A stretch of DNA of 64,000 nucleotides from Mesorhizobium muleiense (lineage in GTDB: Bacteria; Pseudomonadota; Alphaproteobacteria; Rhizobiales; Rhizobiaceae), in the NCBI RefSeq assembly GCF_900099905.1, contig NZ_FNEE01000010.1, positions 104,890 through 168,889 on the forward strand, written 5' to 3'. Both the position numbers and the translations under genes were made by a program. Positions 50,332 to 58,539 of the stretch are shown here, piece by piece (positions within the stretch are counted from its first letter, which is position 1; each line of letters begins with the position of its first letter). The notes below the pieces were generated by a model. It worked only from the letters and a program-made list of their open reading frames with translations, was not told where the DNA came from and did no database searches.

Positions 50332-51858
50332 ATGGCGTTGGCGGCAAAACTACAGCTACGACAGTCCCAGTCGCTGGTGATGACGCCGCAACTCATGCAG
50401 TCGATACGGCTGCTGCAGTTCACCCACATCGAGCTGGAACGCTTCATCGACGACGAGATCGAGCGCAATCCCTTGCTCGAGCGCGCCGAGCCGCAAGACG
50501 ATGCCGTCAGCGACCAGGCGCAGAAGATCGATGCCGCGCCGGAAACGGTCACCGCCGGCGACTGGTTCGAGAAGGACACGGCGTGGAGCGCCGAGGCGAT
50601 CTCGGAAAAGCTCGATACTTCGCTGGAAAACCTGTTTCCCGACGACCCCGGCACCAGCGAGCGACTCGGTCCCGACCTGACGGCCCAGTGGAAATCGGCA
50701 TCCGGCAACGGTTCCGCATCCTCTTCCGACGGTTTTGACGTCGGAGACATGGCGGCCGGAGCCATCACGCTGCGCGAGCATGTCGCCGAGCAGGTTGCGC
50801 TTGCCTTCGCCGACCCGGCAGCACGGCTGATCGCCAGCGAACTGGCCGATGGCCTCGACGAGGCCGGCTACATGCGCGCCGACATGGCTGAGATCGCCAC
50901 CCGTCTCGGCACCGACAGAGCGGCGGTGGCAAATGCGCTCGCGGTCTGCCAGACATTCGAGCCCACCGGCCTCTTTGCCCGCGACCTTTCCGAATGCCTG
51001 TCGCTGCAGCTTGCCGTCCGCGACCGTCTCGACCCTGCGATGAAGGCTCTGATTGCCAATCTCGAACTCCTGGCCCGGCGCGATTTCCAGACCCTGAAAC
51101 GGATTTGTGGGGTGGATGAGGAGGATCTGCTCGACATGCTGGCCGAGATACGTGCGCTCGATCCGCGCCCGGGGATGGCGTTTTCGGGCGGCGCCAGCGA
51201 CGCGATCATCGCCGATGTCGAAGTGCGTGCGGCCAATGACGGGAGCTGGGTGATCGAACTCAACCCCGAAACGCTGCCGCGCGTGCTGGTCGACCATATC
51301 TATTTCGCCCGGGTTTCGCCGCATGCGAAAAATCAGACGGAAAAGGATTTCCTGGCGGAGTGCCTGCAAAACGCCAATTGGCTGACGCGCAGCCTCGATC
51401 AGCGGGCGAAGACCATCCTCAAGGTTGCCTCAGAAATCGTGCGCCAGCAGGACGCCTTCCTCGTCCATGGCGTGCGTCACCTGAGGCCGCTCAACCTGCG
51501 CACGGTGGCCGACGCTATCGGCATGCACGAATCGACCGTCAGCCGGGTCACCGCCAACAAATACATGCTGACGCCGCGCGGCGTGTTCGAACTGCGCTAT
51601 TTCTTCACCGCCTCGATCGCTTCGTCGGGTGGCGGTGACGCGCATTCGTCTGAAGCGGTGCGCGACCGCATCAAGCAGTTGATCGACGAGGAGAAACCTG
51701 CCGACGTGCTTTCCGACGACGCGATTGTGGATATGTTGCGGGAAAGCGGCGTCGATATCGCCAGGCGCACGGTCGCCAAGTATCGGGAGGGCATGAATAT
51801 TCCCTCGTCGGTGCAGCGGCGGCGTGAAAAACGCGCTTTGGCCAGCGCCGGACGTTGA
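50332..51858 (+). CDS. rpoN: RNA polymerase sigma-54 factor
   Basis: A 508-residue sigma-54. Region I (LQLRQSQSLVMTPQLMQSIR) contacts enhancer-binding ATPases, an acidic region II follows, then the core-binding part, a helix-turn-helix (AIGMHESTVSRVTANKYM) and the RpoN box ARRTVAKYREGM near the C-terminus that reads the -24 element. It governs nitrogen assimilation and, in rhizobia, nitrogen fixation and dicarboxylate transport. Its cluster with lpt genes, hpf and ptsN is standard in Proteobacteria. Confidence 0.97.
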   Translation: MALAAKLQLRQSQSLVMTPQLMQSIRLLQFTHIELERFIDDEIERNPLLERAEPQDDAVSDQAQKIDAAPETVTAGDWFEKDTAWSAEAISEKLDTSLENLFPDDPGTSERLGPDLTAQWKSASGNGSASSSDGFDVGDMAAGAITLREHVAEQVALAFADPAARLIASELADGLDEAGYMRADMAEIATRLGTDRAAVANALAVCQTFEPTGLFARDLSECLSLQLAVRDRLDPAMKALIANLELLARRDFQTLKRICGVDEEDLLDMLAEIRALDPRPGMAFSGGASDAIIADVEVRAANDGSWVIELNPETLPRVLVDHIYFARVSPHAKNQTEKDFLAECLQNANWLTRSLDQRAKTILKVASEIVRQQDAFLVHGVRHLRPLNLRTVADAIGMHESTVSRVTANKYMLTPRGVFELRYFFTASIASSGGGDAHSSEAVRDRIKQLIDEEKPADVLSDDAIVDMLRESGVDIARRTVAKYREGMNIPSSVQRRREKRALASAGR

Positions 51859-51893
51859 TCTCCGACTGAATTTTCGACAGCTTTCGCACTTCA

Positions 51894-51921
51894 TTGACAA
51901 GCCGCAATGAAGTGGCTAGAA
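51894..51921 (+). promoter_or_regulatory. Promoter of hpf
   Basis: Consensus TTGACA (51894-51899), 16 bases and CTAGAA (51916-51921). Transcription from here would give a leader of about 200 bases before the hpf start at 52128, containing GC-rich inverted repeats such as AGCCCG...CGGGCT. Confidence 0.6.
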
Positions 51922-52127
51922 GCCCGCCCGCATGGGACGGGCTACTGCCCGCATGCGGATGGTCCGTCACGACGTTGGCCACGGGACGGTCAAGAAGGCG
52001 GCTTGTGATCAATCGGAAAAGTTCGGATTTAAAATCGGCGCAAGTGACGCCGCAAAGCTTGTGCGCTCAGACCACGGGTATAAACTCGGGACAGTTTGAA
52101 GCCTGAGCAAGGAAGGTCAGTATTCAG

Positions 52128-52712
52128 ATGACGCTGCGCATATCAGGAAAACACATGGATATCGGCGATGCGTTCCGTACGCGCATCAACGACCGTGTCG
52201 GAGAGGTGATCGGGAAATATTTCGATCGGGGCTTTTCTGGGCAAATTGTAGTCGTCAAATCGGGATCGCGCTACACGGCCGATTGCATGATCCGGCTGGA
52301 TTCCGGCGCTTCGCTGCAGGCGACCGGTGAAGCGCAGGACCCGACGCTCGCTTTCGAGGCGGCGGCGGATCGCCTCGAGACCCGCCTTCGCCGCTACAAG
52401 CGTCGGCTGAAGTCGCATAATTCAGGCAACGCCAATGGCGAACCCACCGACGTCGCCTATACGGTGATGGCGCCGCTTGCCGACGATGACGAGGAAATGC
52501 CGGAGAATTTCGCGCCAGCCATCGTCGCCGAATCAACCATGACGCTGCGGACCATGTCGGTGGCGTCAGCCGTGATCGAACTCGACACCAAGGACAGCCC
52601 GGTCCTCGTCTTCCGCAACGCCGGGAACGAGCATCTCAATATCGTCTATCGTCGGCCGGACGGAAACATCGGCTGGATCGACCCGTCTACGACCAAGGTC
52701 GCGCAGGGCTAA
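52128..52712 (+). CDS. hpf: Ribosome hibernation promoting factor, long form
   Basis: A 194-residue long HPF: an N-terminal RaiA/YfiA domain (residues 1-95, LRISGKHMDIGDAFRTRIND and DRLETRLRRYKRRLK), an acidic linker and the C-terminal dimerisation domain (about 138-190, KDSPVLVFRNAGNEHLNIVY). Long HPF makes 100S ribosome dimers in stationary phase. AAGGAAGG is upstream. Its last eight codons and stop resemble the 23-bp units that follow, suggesting the repeat arose by copying the gene end. Confidence 0.95.
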   Translation: MTLRISGKHMDIGDAFRTRINDRVGEVIGKYFDRGFSGQIVVVKSGSRYTADCMIRLDSGASLQATGEAQDPTLAFEAAADRLETRLRRYKRRLKSHNSGNANGEPTDVAYTVMAPLADDDEEMPENFAPAIVAESTMTLRTMSVASAVIELDTKDSPVLVFRNAGNEHLNIVYRRPDGNIGWIDPSTTKVAQG

Positions 52713-52803
52713 CGGCCAAGGCCGCACTGGGCTGACGGCCAAGGCCGCACTGGGCTGACGGCCAAGGCCGCACTGGGATGACGGCCAAGGCCGCACTGGG
52801 ATA
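52712..52803 (+). repeat. 23-bp tandem repeat (four copies) derived from the hpf 3-prime end
   Basis: Four units with starts at 52712, 52735, 52758 and 52781; consensus ACGGCCAAGGCCGCACTGGG plus CTG or ATG/ATA. A degenerate fifth copy at 52689-52711 encodes the final hpf codons (18 of 23 bases match). Each unit reads TAKAALG followed by a stop, like the hpf ending TTKVAQG-stop. Each also contains GGCC-AA-GGCC. Confidence 0.9.
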
Positions 52804-52864
52804 AGGCACCAGCCGCACGCGAGAGTGAGGGCTGGCGACGGCAGGCGAACAAGGGATTTCAAGT

Positions 52865-53329
52865 ATGGACCTGAGCGATCTTATCAACGTTCCGGCAATC
52901 TTGCCGGCGTTGAAGGCGAACTCCAAGAAGCAACTGCTGCAAATGCTGTCCGAAAGGGCGGCGGCGATTGCCGGCATTCCGGAACGGGAGGTGTTCGACA
53001 CCATCCTGCAGCGTGAACGGCTGGGCTCGACCGGTGTCGGCAACGGCATTGCCATTCCGCATGGCAAGCTGGCCGGGGTGAAGCGGATCGCCGGGGTTTT
53101 CGCCCGGCTGGAGACGCCGGTCGATTTCGAGGCGCTGGACGACCAGCCGGTCGATCTGGTGTTCCTGCTTTTGGCGCCCGAAGGCGCCGGCGCCGACCAT
53201 CTCAAGGCGCTGTCGCGCATTGCGCGGGTGCTGCGCGACGCCGACACGGTGGCCAAGATCAGGGGCACCCGCGACGCCGCCGCGATCCATGCGCTTTTAT
53301 CGGATACACAAGCCTCGCACGCGGCCTGA
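52865..53329 (+). CDS. ptsN: Nitrogen PTS component EIIA-Ntr
   Basis: A 154-residue PTS IIA protein of the fructose/mannitol class with the phospho-accepting His in GNGIAIPHGKL and VDLVFLLLAPEGAGADHLKA. It is the output of the PtsP-PtsO-PtsN chain that links nitrogen status to potassium transport and central metabolism in rhizobia. The frame extends backward through the tandem repeat, but the ATG at 52865 matches the family start. Confidence 0.95.
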   Translation: MDLSDLINVPAILPALKANSKKQLLQMLSERAAAIAGIPEREVFDTILQRERLGSTGVGNGIAIPHGKLAGVKRIAGVFARLETPVDFEALDDQPVDLVFLLLAPEGAGADHLKALSRIARVLRDADTVAKIRGTRDAAAIHALLSDTQASHAA

Positions 53330-53337
53330 GTTTTTTC

Positions 53338-53393
53338 GATCAGTTCGGTTAAGGGGCCGCCGCGAGCGGCCCTGTCCGTTCTAACCAGATCGC
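53338..53393. terminator. Structured terminator region between convergent ptsN and DUF1150 genes
   Basis: GGGCCGC-CGCGA-GCGGCCC (53354-53372) nested within GGTTA...TAACC and GATC arms. A TTTTTT run lies 5-prime of the stem, which serves the minus-strand direction only weakly. Confidence 0.5.
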
Positions 53394-53420
53394 TGCGCCG
53401 TCTTGTTGGTGGATGGCGAC

Positions 53421-53678
53421 TTAGTGGATCGCGACGGGGGTCAGGTCGTTTTCCAGGGCGCCGGCCAGCGCCCGCTCGCGAGCGTCGGAAAGCAGGATCG
53501 GCTGGCCGTTGGCGGCAAACAGGGCCCACAGTTCCAGCCCGGGCGCGATTTCGCCGAGGCCCGGGAAACGGCCGCGCAGATCGTCGCTCGAGATTTTCCT
53601 GAGATAGGCGACCGAGCCTTCGCCGAGATGGGCGAATTCGCCGCTGGTCATGATAAGATTTTCGTCAGTTCTGGTCAT
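53421..53678 (-). CDS. DUF1150 protein
   Basis: An 85-residue protein of DUF1150, restricted to alphaproteobacteria and usually found behind a small heat-shock gene, as here. It contains AHLGEGSVAYLRKISSDDL and LELWALFAANGQPILLSDAR. The function is unknown; linkage suggests a stress role. It lies 63 bases downstream of hsp20. Confidence 0.9.
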   Translation of the reverse strand: MTRTDENLIMTSGEFAHLGEGSVAYLRKISSDDLRGRFPGLGEIAPGLELWALFAANGQPILLSDARERALAGALENDLTPVAIH

Positions 53679-53741
53679 TTAAGCCTCCGTGCAGCGAGGA
53701 CCCCGTTCAAGGCCGCCTCGCATGAGAGCAATCGGTAAAAA

Positions 53742-54167
53742 TCAGTCTTTCACCGATATGTTTATTTTCCGTACCAGCCGTTCGGACTCGGGCCGATCGA
53801 GATCGATCGACAAAAGACCGTTCTTCAGCTCCGCCGCGATCACCCGCATGCCGTCGGCCAGCACGAAACAGCGCTGGAACTGGCGCGCGGCAATGCCGCG
53901 GTGCAGAAATTCGCGCTCGGTGTCATCGTTCTGACGGCCGCGCACGACCAACTGGTTCTCCTCCGTGGTCACATCGAGATCGGTTTCGGCGAAACCGGCG
54001 ACAGCGAGCGTGATACGCAGCCTTTCGGCCTTGCCGTCGGCACCGCTGAGGCGCTCGATGTTGTAGGGAGGGTAGCTGTCACCCGACTTCGCCAGACGCT
54101 CCAGGGTCTTTTCCATGGCGTCAAAACCCAGGAGAAGCGGGCTGGAAAAAGGCGTCATTCGGCTCAT
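53742..54167 (-). CDS. Small heat shock protein, Hsp20/IbpA family
   Basis: A 141-residue alpha-crystallin chaperone: SYPPYNIERLSGADGKAERL, ITLAVAGFAETDLDVTTEEN and the C-terminal part IAAELKNGLLSIDLDRPE, with an IxI-like KINISV tail. It holds unfolding proteins for refolding by DnaK. The ATG at 54167 (MSRMTPFSSPLLLGFDAMEK) has AGGA nine bases upstream and matches rhizobial IbpA-type starts; the longer frame is not supported. Confidence 0.92.
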   Translation of the reverse strand: MSRMTPFSSPLLLGFDAMEKTLERLAKSGDSYPPYNIERLSGADGKAERLRITLAVAGFAETDLDVTTEENQLVVRGRQNDDTEREFLHRGIAARQFQRCFVLADGMRVIAAELKNGLLSIDLDRPESERLVRKINISVKD

Positions 54168-54309
54168 GTTACACTGTCCTCTCAAGAGCGACATAAACTG
54201 GAAAAACCCGTATGGCATTTTTCCCGATGGTCTTGATATGGTCCGCCCGGCGGTCGAGTTCAAGCCGTCAAAATCCCCGCCCAAAAAGACTCCCTAAAAA
54301 GGAATTGAA

Positions 54310-55251
54310 ATGCCCCAATCCCGCAAGATCATCATCGACACGGATCCCGGCCAGGACGATGCCGTCGCCATATTGCTGGCGCTCGGCAGCGCCGAGCTGG
54401 AGATCGTCGGCATGACCGCCGTCGCCGGCAACGTGCCGCTGAGGCTCACCGAAAAGAATGCACGCAAGATCTGCGAACTGGCCGGCCGGCCTGACATCAA
54501 GGTCTATGCCGGCGCCATCCGGCCGCTGGCGCGCGAACTGGTCACCGCCGAGGAGGTGCACGGCGAGACCGGGCTCAACGGACCGCAATTGCCCGAACCA
54601 ACCATGGAGCTGCAGGCCCAGTACGCGGTCGATTTCATCGTCGAGACGCTGATGAAGGAAGAGAGCGGCACGATCACCCTGTGCGCGCTCGGCCCGCTCA
54701 CCAACATAGCGCTGGCGCTGATCCGCGAGCCGAAGATCGCGCCGCGCATCAAGGAAATCGTGCTGATGGGCGGCGGCTTCTTCGAAGGCGGCAACGTCAC
54801 CCCGACCTCCGAATTCAACATCTATGTCGACCCGCATGCCGCCGATGTCGTATTCAAATCCGGCATTCCGATCGTCATGATGCCGCTCGACGTCACCCAC
54901 AAGGCGCTGACCACGGCCAAGCGCACCCAAGCCTACCGCAAGCTCGGCACCAGGGTCGGCACGGCCACGGCGGAGATGCTGGAATTCTTCGAACGATTCG
55001 ACGAAGCGAAATACGGCACCGACGGCGGTCCGCTGCATGACCCTTGCGTCATCGCTTATCTGCTGAAACCCGAGCTGTTCAGGGGCCGCAACTGCAACGT
55101 CGCTGTGGAAACCGCCTCGGAACTCACCATGGGCATGACCGTGATCGACTGGTGGGGCGTGACCAAACGGCCGAGCAACGCCATGGTGATGCGCGACATC
55201 GACCACGATGCGTTGTTCGCGCTGCTGCTGGAAAGGCTGGGCCGGCTTTAG
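54310..55251 (+). CDS. Nucleoside hydrolase (IunH family)
   Basis: A 313-residue N-ribohydrolase with the calcium-binding DTDPGQDDAVAIL motif, VLMGGGFFEGGNVTPTSEFN and the active-site region near the C-terminus (GGPLHDPCVIAYLL, His and Asp). It splits nucleosides to base and ribose. It shares this end of the window with a ribokinase about 2.2 kb away, which could phosphorylate the ribose released. Confidence 0.93.
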   Translation: MPQSRKIIIDTDPGQDDAVAILLALGSAELEIVGMTAVAGNVPLRLTEKNARKICELAGRPDIKVYAGAIRPLARELVTAEEVHGETGLNGPQLPEPTMELQAQYAVDFIVETLMKEESGTITLCALGPLTNIALALIREPKIAPRIKEIVLMGGGFFEGGNVTPTSEFNIYVDPHAADVVFKSGIPIVMMPLDVTHKALTTAKRTQAYRKLGTRVGTATAEMLEFFERFDEAKYGTDGGPLHDPCVIAYLLKPELFRGRNCNVAVETASELTMGMTVIDWWGVTKRPSNAMVMRDIDHDALFALLLERLGRL

Positions 55252-55255
55252 GTTC

Positions 55256-55287
55256 TTCTTCTCCCCAGGGGCCCCAGGGGAGAAGAA
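55256..55287. terminator. Bidirectional terminator between nucleoside hydrolase and LysE genes
   Basis: TTCTTCTCCCC (55256-55266), a ten-base loop that is itself self-complementary (AGGGGCCCCA) and GGGGAGAAGAA (55277-55287). It is T-rich before and A-rich after, suiting the minus strand best. Confidence 0.75.
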
Positions 55288-55299
55288 AAAGAGTGCCGC

Positions 55300-55914
55300 T
55301 CACTTCGCTTTTGAAAATGCCAGCCACAGGCCGCCGCCGACCAGAAAACTGCCGCTTATCCGCGACAGCAGCTTGACGCGGCCGGCCGAAAGCAGGCGTC
55401 CGGCGCGGCCGGCGGCCAGCGCGTAGGTCGAATCCGATACGGCGGCAAAGATCATGGCGGTGAGACCCATGACGCCGATCTGCAACCCATAGTTGCCGTC
55501 AGGGGCGATGAACTGCGGAAAGAAGGCGCCGAAGAACACCAGCGTCTTGGGATTGCTGATCGCCACCAGCAGGCCCTGCAGGAAGAAGCCGCCGCGCGGT
55601 GTCTTTGCCGATCCGTCGGCGTTCAGCTTGCCCTTGGAGCGGAACATCTGCACACCCATCCAGATCAGATAGGCGGCACCGATCAGCCTGACCCATTCGA
55701 ACCAATGGCCCATTCCCGCGATCAAAGAGGTCAATCCGATGCCGACAATGGCGATCATGATCGCCAGTCCGGCCTGTGTGCCGGCGACGTTGGCGAGGCC
55801 GGCGCGAGAGCCATGGCGGATGCTGTTGGCGATGATCAGCGTGACCGTCGGTCCGGGTACCAGGATGATGACAAGGCAGGCGACGAGATAGGTGGCATAG
55901 AGTTCCAGCGACAT
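55300..55914 (-). CDS. LysE/RhtB-family exporter
   Basis: A 204-residue inner-membrane protein with six helices and the RhtB pattern PGPTVTLIIANSIRHGSRAG and AISNPKTLVFFGAFFPQF. Family members export amino acids such as homoserine, threonine or lysine. The ATG at 55914 (MSLELYATYLVACLVI) has GAGGAA upstream; the longer frame adds a polar stretch without support. Confidence 0.9.
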   Translation of the reverse strand: MSLELYATYLVACLVIILVPGPTVTLIIANSIRHGSRAGLANVAGTQAGLAIMIAIVGIGLTSLIAGMGHWFEWVRLIGAAYLIWMGVQMFRSKGKLNADGSAKTPRGGFFLQGLLVAISNPKTLVFFGAFFPQFIAPDGNYGLQIGVMGLTAMIFAAVSDSTYALAAGRAGRLLSAGRVKLLSRISGSFLVGGGLWLAFSKAK

Positions 55915-56027
55915 GATTTCCTCGACGGTATGCGGCTTTGCGACACGGCTTACCGCGATCAATGCATGACAGTAACGCGGGTGCAAGCCGGCAAGAGATG
56001 TCGCCGGCAACCTTGACCTGGATTATT

Positions 56028-57476
56028 TTAGGCTCCAGCCAGCCACGGCAGCGTCGTCTCGTAGGCTGCCGCCGCTCTCAGCACGGCCATGTCACCGCGC
56101 GGCCGCCCGATCAATTGCATGCCCATCGGCCTGCCTCTGTCATCGAAGCCGGCCGGCACGTTGACCGCCGGGCAGCCGCCCAGCGTGGCGAGCGCTGACA
56201 CCTGCATCCAGCGGTGATAGCTGTCCATGGCACGCCCGGCCACCTCCCTGGGCCAAGGAGTACCGACATCGAAGGAAAAAACCTGGGCGGTTGGCAGCGC
56301 GATCAGGTCGAAGCGGTCGAAGAGTGACAGCAACGTTCGATGCCAGGACGAGCGCCTCACCGTGGCGGCGTGGATCTGCGGCGCCGTGAGTTGCAGCGCC
56401 TGTTCCACCTCCCACACGGCCTCCGGCTTCAGAAGAGCGCGTTTCAAGGGATCGTCGTAATGTGCCTTGAGCGCACAACCGCTGCTCGCCTGGCGCAGCG
56501 TCACGAAGGCCTGCCACAGCGCTTCGAAATCGAAATCCGGCACCAGCGCTTCGGTCTGAAAGGATGCCGCGGCGAACCGGCCGAGAGCAGCCTCGCAAAG
56601 ACTAAGGATGCCGGGTTCGACCGGCAGATGACCACCGAGATCGCCGAGCCAGGCGATGCGGCCGCCGGCCGTCGGCGTTTGCAGTCCCTGCAGGAAGCAG
56701 CCCTGTTTGTGATGCGAGAGCGGCGCGCGCGGGTCGTAGCCAGCCTGCTCGTCGAGCAGCAACGCCATGTCGCGAACGTTGCGGCCCATCGGCCCTTCGA
56801 CGCCCATCTGGGCGTGGAAGACGTCAAGCTCGGGGCCGGCCGGCACAAGTCCCTGCGACGGACGGAAGCCATAGACGTTGTTGTAGGCGGCCGGGTTACG
56901 CAGCGAGCCGCCAAAGTCGCTGCCGTCGGCGACAGGCACCATGTCGAGCGCCAGTGCGACCGCCGCGCCGCCGCTCGAACCGCCGGCGGTCAAGGCCGGG
57001 TCGAAAGCATTGAGTGTCGAACCGAACACCGTGTTGTAGGTGTTGGAGCCCAGGCCGAATTCGGGAACGTTGGTCTTGCCGATGATGATGGCGCCGGCCT
57101 TGCGGATGCGCTCGACGAAGAAATCGTCTTCCTGCGGCACGAAATCGGCGAAGATCGGCGAGCCGAAGCTGGTCCTGAGGCCCTTGGTCTGCGCGAGATC
57201 CTTGATGGCGATCGGCAGACCGAACAGCGGTCCGGCATGCCCTGCATGCGCCAGATGGGCGTCCGCCCCGTCCGCCTCGCGCAGGATGTCGGCGCGGTCG
57301 CGCAACGAGACGATGGCGTTGACCAGCGGGTTTACGGCGTCGATCCGGTCGAGGAATGCCGTCGCCACCTCGCGTACCGACGACCGGCGGCGCCGGATCG
57401 CGTCGGCGAGATCCATGGCGGACAGGCGGCAGATATCGCCGGCAGGCGGCACGGCATGTTTTGTGGCCGGACGCAT
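56028..57476 (-). CDS. Amidase (amidase signature family)
   Basis: A 482-residue amidase with the Ser-cisSer-Lys triad: Lys in LPIAIKDLAQTKG and the serine pair in TAGGSSGGAAVALAL, followed by SDFGGSLRNPAAYNNVYGF. It hydrolyses an amide of unknown nature; the split C-terminal half is more variable, as usual. The ATG at 57476 lies five bases after the ribokinase stop with AGGTGAG upstream; a longer frame overlaps rbsK. The two genes form an operon. Confidence 0.9.
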   Translation of the reverse strand: MRPATKHAVPPAGDICRLSAMDLADAIRRRRSSVREVATAFLDRIDAVNPLVNAIVSLRDRADILREADGADAHLAHAGHAGPLFGLPIAIKDLAQTKGLRTSFGSPIFADFVPQEDDFFVERIRKAGAIIIGKTNVPEFGLGSNTYNTVFGSTLNAFDPALTAGGSSGGAAVALALDMVPVADGSDFGGSLRNPAAYNNVYGFRPSQGLVPAGPELDVFHAQMGVEGPMGRNVRDMALLLDEQAGYDPRAPLSHHKQGCFLQGLQTPTAGGRIAWLGDLGGHLPVEPGILSLCEAALGRFAAASFQTEALVPDFDFEALWQAFVTLRQASSGCALKAHYDDPLKRALLKPEAVWEVEQALQLTAPQIHAATVRRSSWHRTLLSLFDRFDLIALPTAQVFSFDVGTPWPREVAGRAMDSYHRWMQVSALATLGGCPAVNVPAGFDDRGRPMGMQLIGRPRGDMAVLRAAAAYETTLPWLAGA

Positions 57477-57481
57477 GGCTC

Positions 57482-58393
57482 TCACCTGGCCTCCGGGTCT
57501 TGGAGCGCCGCCTCGACTTCCTTCGCCAGCGGGATTGCCGGCTGGGCACCGGGCTTCAGGCAAGCGAGCGAACCAGCGGCTGCAGCACGGGCGAGCGCCT
57601 GGTCGAGCGGCAGGCCCGATGACAGCCCGGCGGCGAAATAGCCGCAGAACGTGTCGCCGGCGCCGACCGTATCGACCGGAGTGACGTTCAACGCCGGAAC
57701 CATCAGGAGATCGGCTGGCGTGGCGGCCAGAACGCCGTCACCGCCGAGCGTGACGACGATTGTGCGACCGGTCGTCCCCGCGAAATCGCGCATCCGCGCC
57801 GGGCGATCGCGGCCGCTCAGCGACAGCGCCTCGCCATAGAGGTCGAATTCGGTTTCGTTTGCGACGACATAGTCGGCCTTGCCGAGGAAGGCGGCCGCCT
57901 CTGCGCGGAACGGTGCCGTGTTGAGCACGGTAACCGCGCCTGCCGCCCGTGCTGCGTCCAGTGCTGCATCGACAGTCTGCAGCGGGATTTCCTGCTGCAG
58001 GAGCACGACATCGCCCTTCTTCATGAAAGCCTTGGAGAGGTCGCCTGTGACGACCGAATCATTGGCGCCCGGCACCACGGCAATGACATTCTCGCCGTCG
58101 TCGGCGACCATGATCAAGGCCGTGCCGGTCGAGGCGAAGGTTTCACCGACACCGGACAGGTCGATCTTGCCGTCCCGCAACAGCGCCAACGCTTCGGTGG
58201 CGAAATTGTCCTTGCCGACCGCGCCGACCATGCGCACCTTGGCGCCGGCACGCGCGGCGGCCAGCGCCTGGTTGGCGCCCTTGCCGCCGGGTGCGGTGGC
58301 GAAACCGGAGCCACGGACCGTCTCGCCCGGTGCGGGCAAGCGGTCGACATTGGCGATAAGGTCGAGGTTGATCGAGCCGACAACGATGATCAA
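57482..58393 (-). CDS. rbsK: Ribokinase
   Basis: A 303-residue PfkB-family kinase: IIVVGSINLDLIANVDRLPA at the start, GGKGANQALAAARAGAKVRM, and the C-terminal DTVGAGDTFCGYFAAGL with the catalytic Asp. It phosphorylates ribose (or a similar sugar such as deoxyribose) at O5. No ribose transporter is adjacent; it precedes an amidase gene by five bases and lies near a nucleoside hydrolase that would produce ribose. Confidence 0.93.
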   Translation of the reverse strand: MIIVVGSINLDLIANVDRLPAPGETVRGSGFATAPGGKGANQALAAARAGAKVRMVGAVGKDNFATEALALLRDGKIDLSGVGETFASTGTALIMVADDGENVIAVVPGANDSVVTGDLSKAFMKKGDVVLLQQEIPLQTVDAALDAARAAGAVTVLNTAPFRAEAAAFLGKADYVVANETEFDLYGEALSLSGRDRPARMRDFAGTTGRTIVVTLGGDGVLAATPADLLMVPALNVTPVDTVGAGDTFCGYFAAGLSSGLPLDQALARAAAAGSLACLKPGAQPAIPLAKEVEAALQDPEAR

Positions 58394-58539
58394 GTGGTGC
58401 CTCCCTGCTGACTGCGGGAAGCTACTCCGTAAGGCCGCCGCTTGCCAGACCGCGCGATCTAATCGCGTCAGGTTTGAACGCGCTTCTCAGCGCAACTCCA
58501 GGCGTCGGCGGTGCCGACATCGACAATTGGCGCGCGATT

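Noticed and set aside
52712-52803. Tandem repeat as a CRISPR-like array or as a coding extension
   Set aside because: Units are contiguous 23-mers without spacers, each contains a stop, and they match the hpf 3-prime end.
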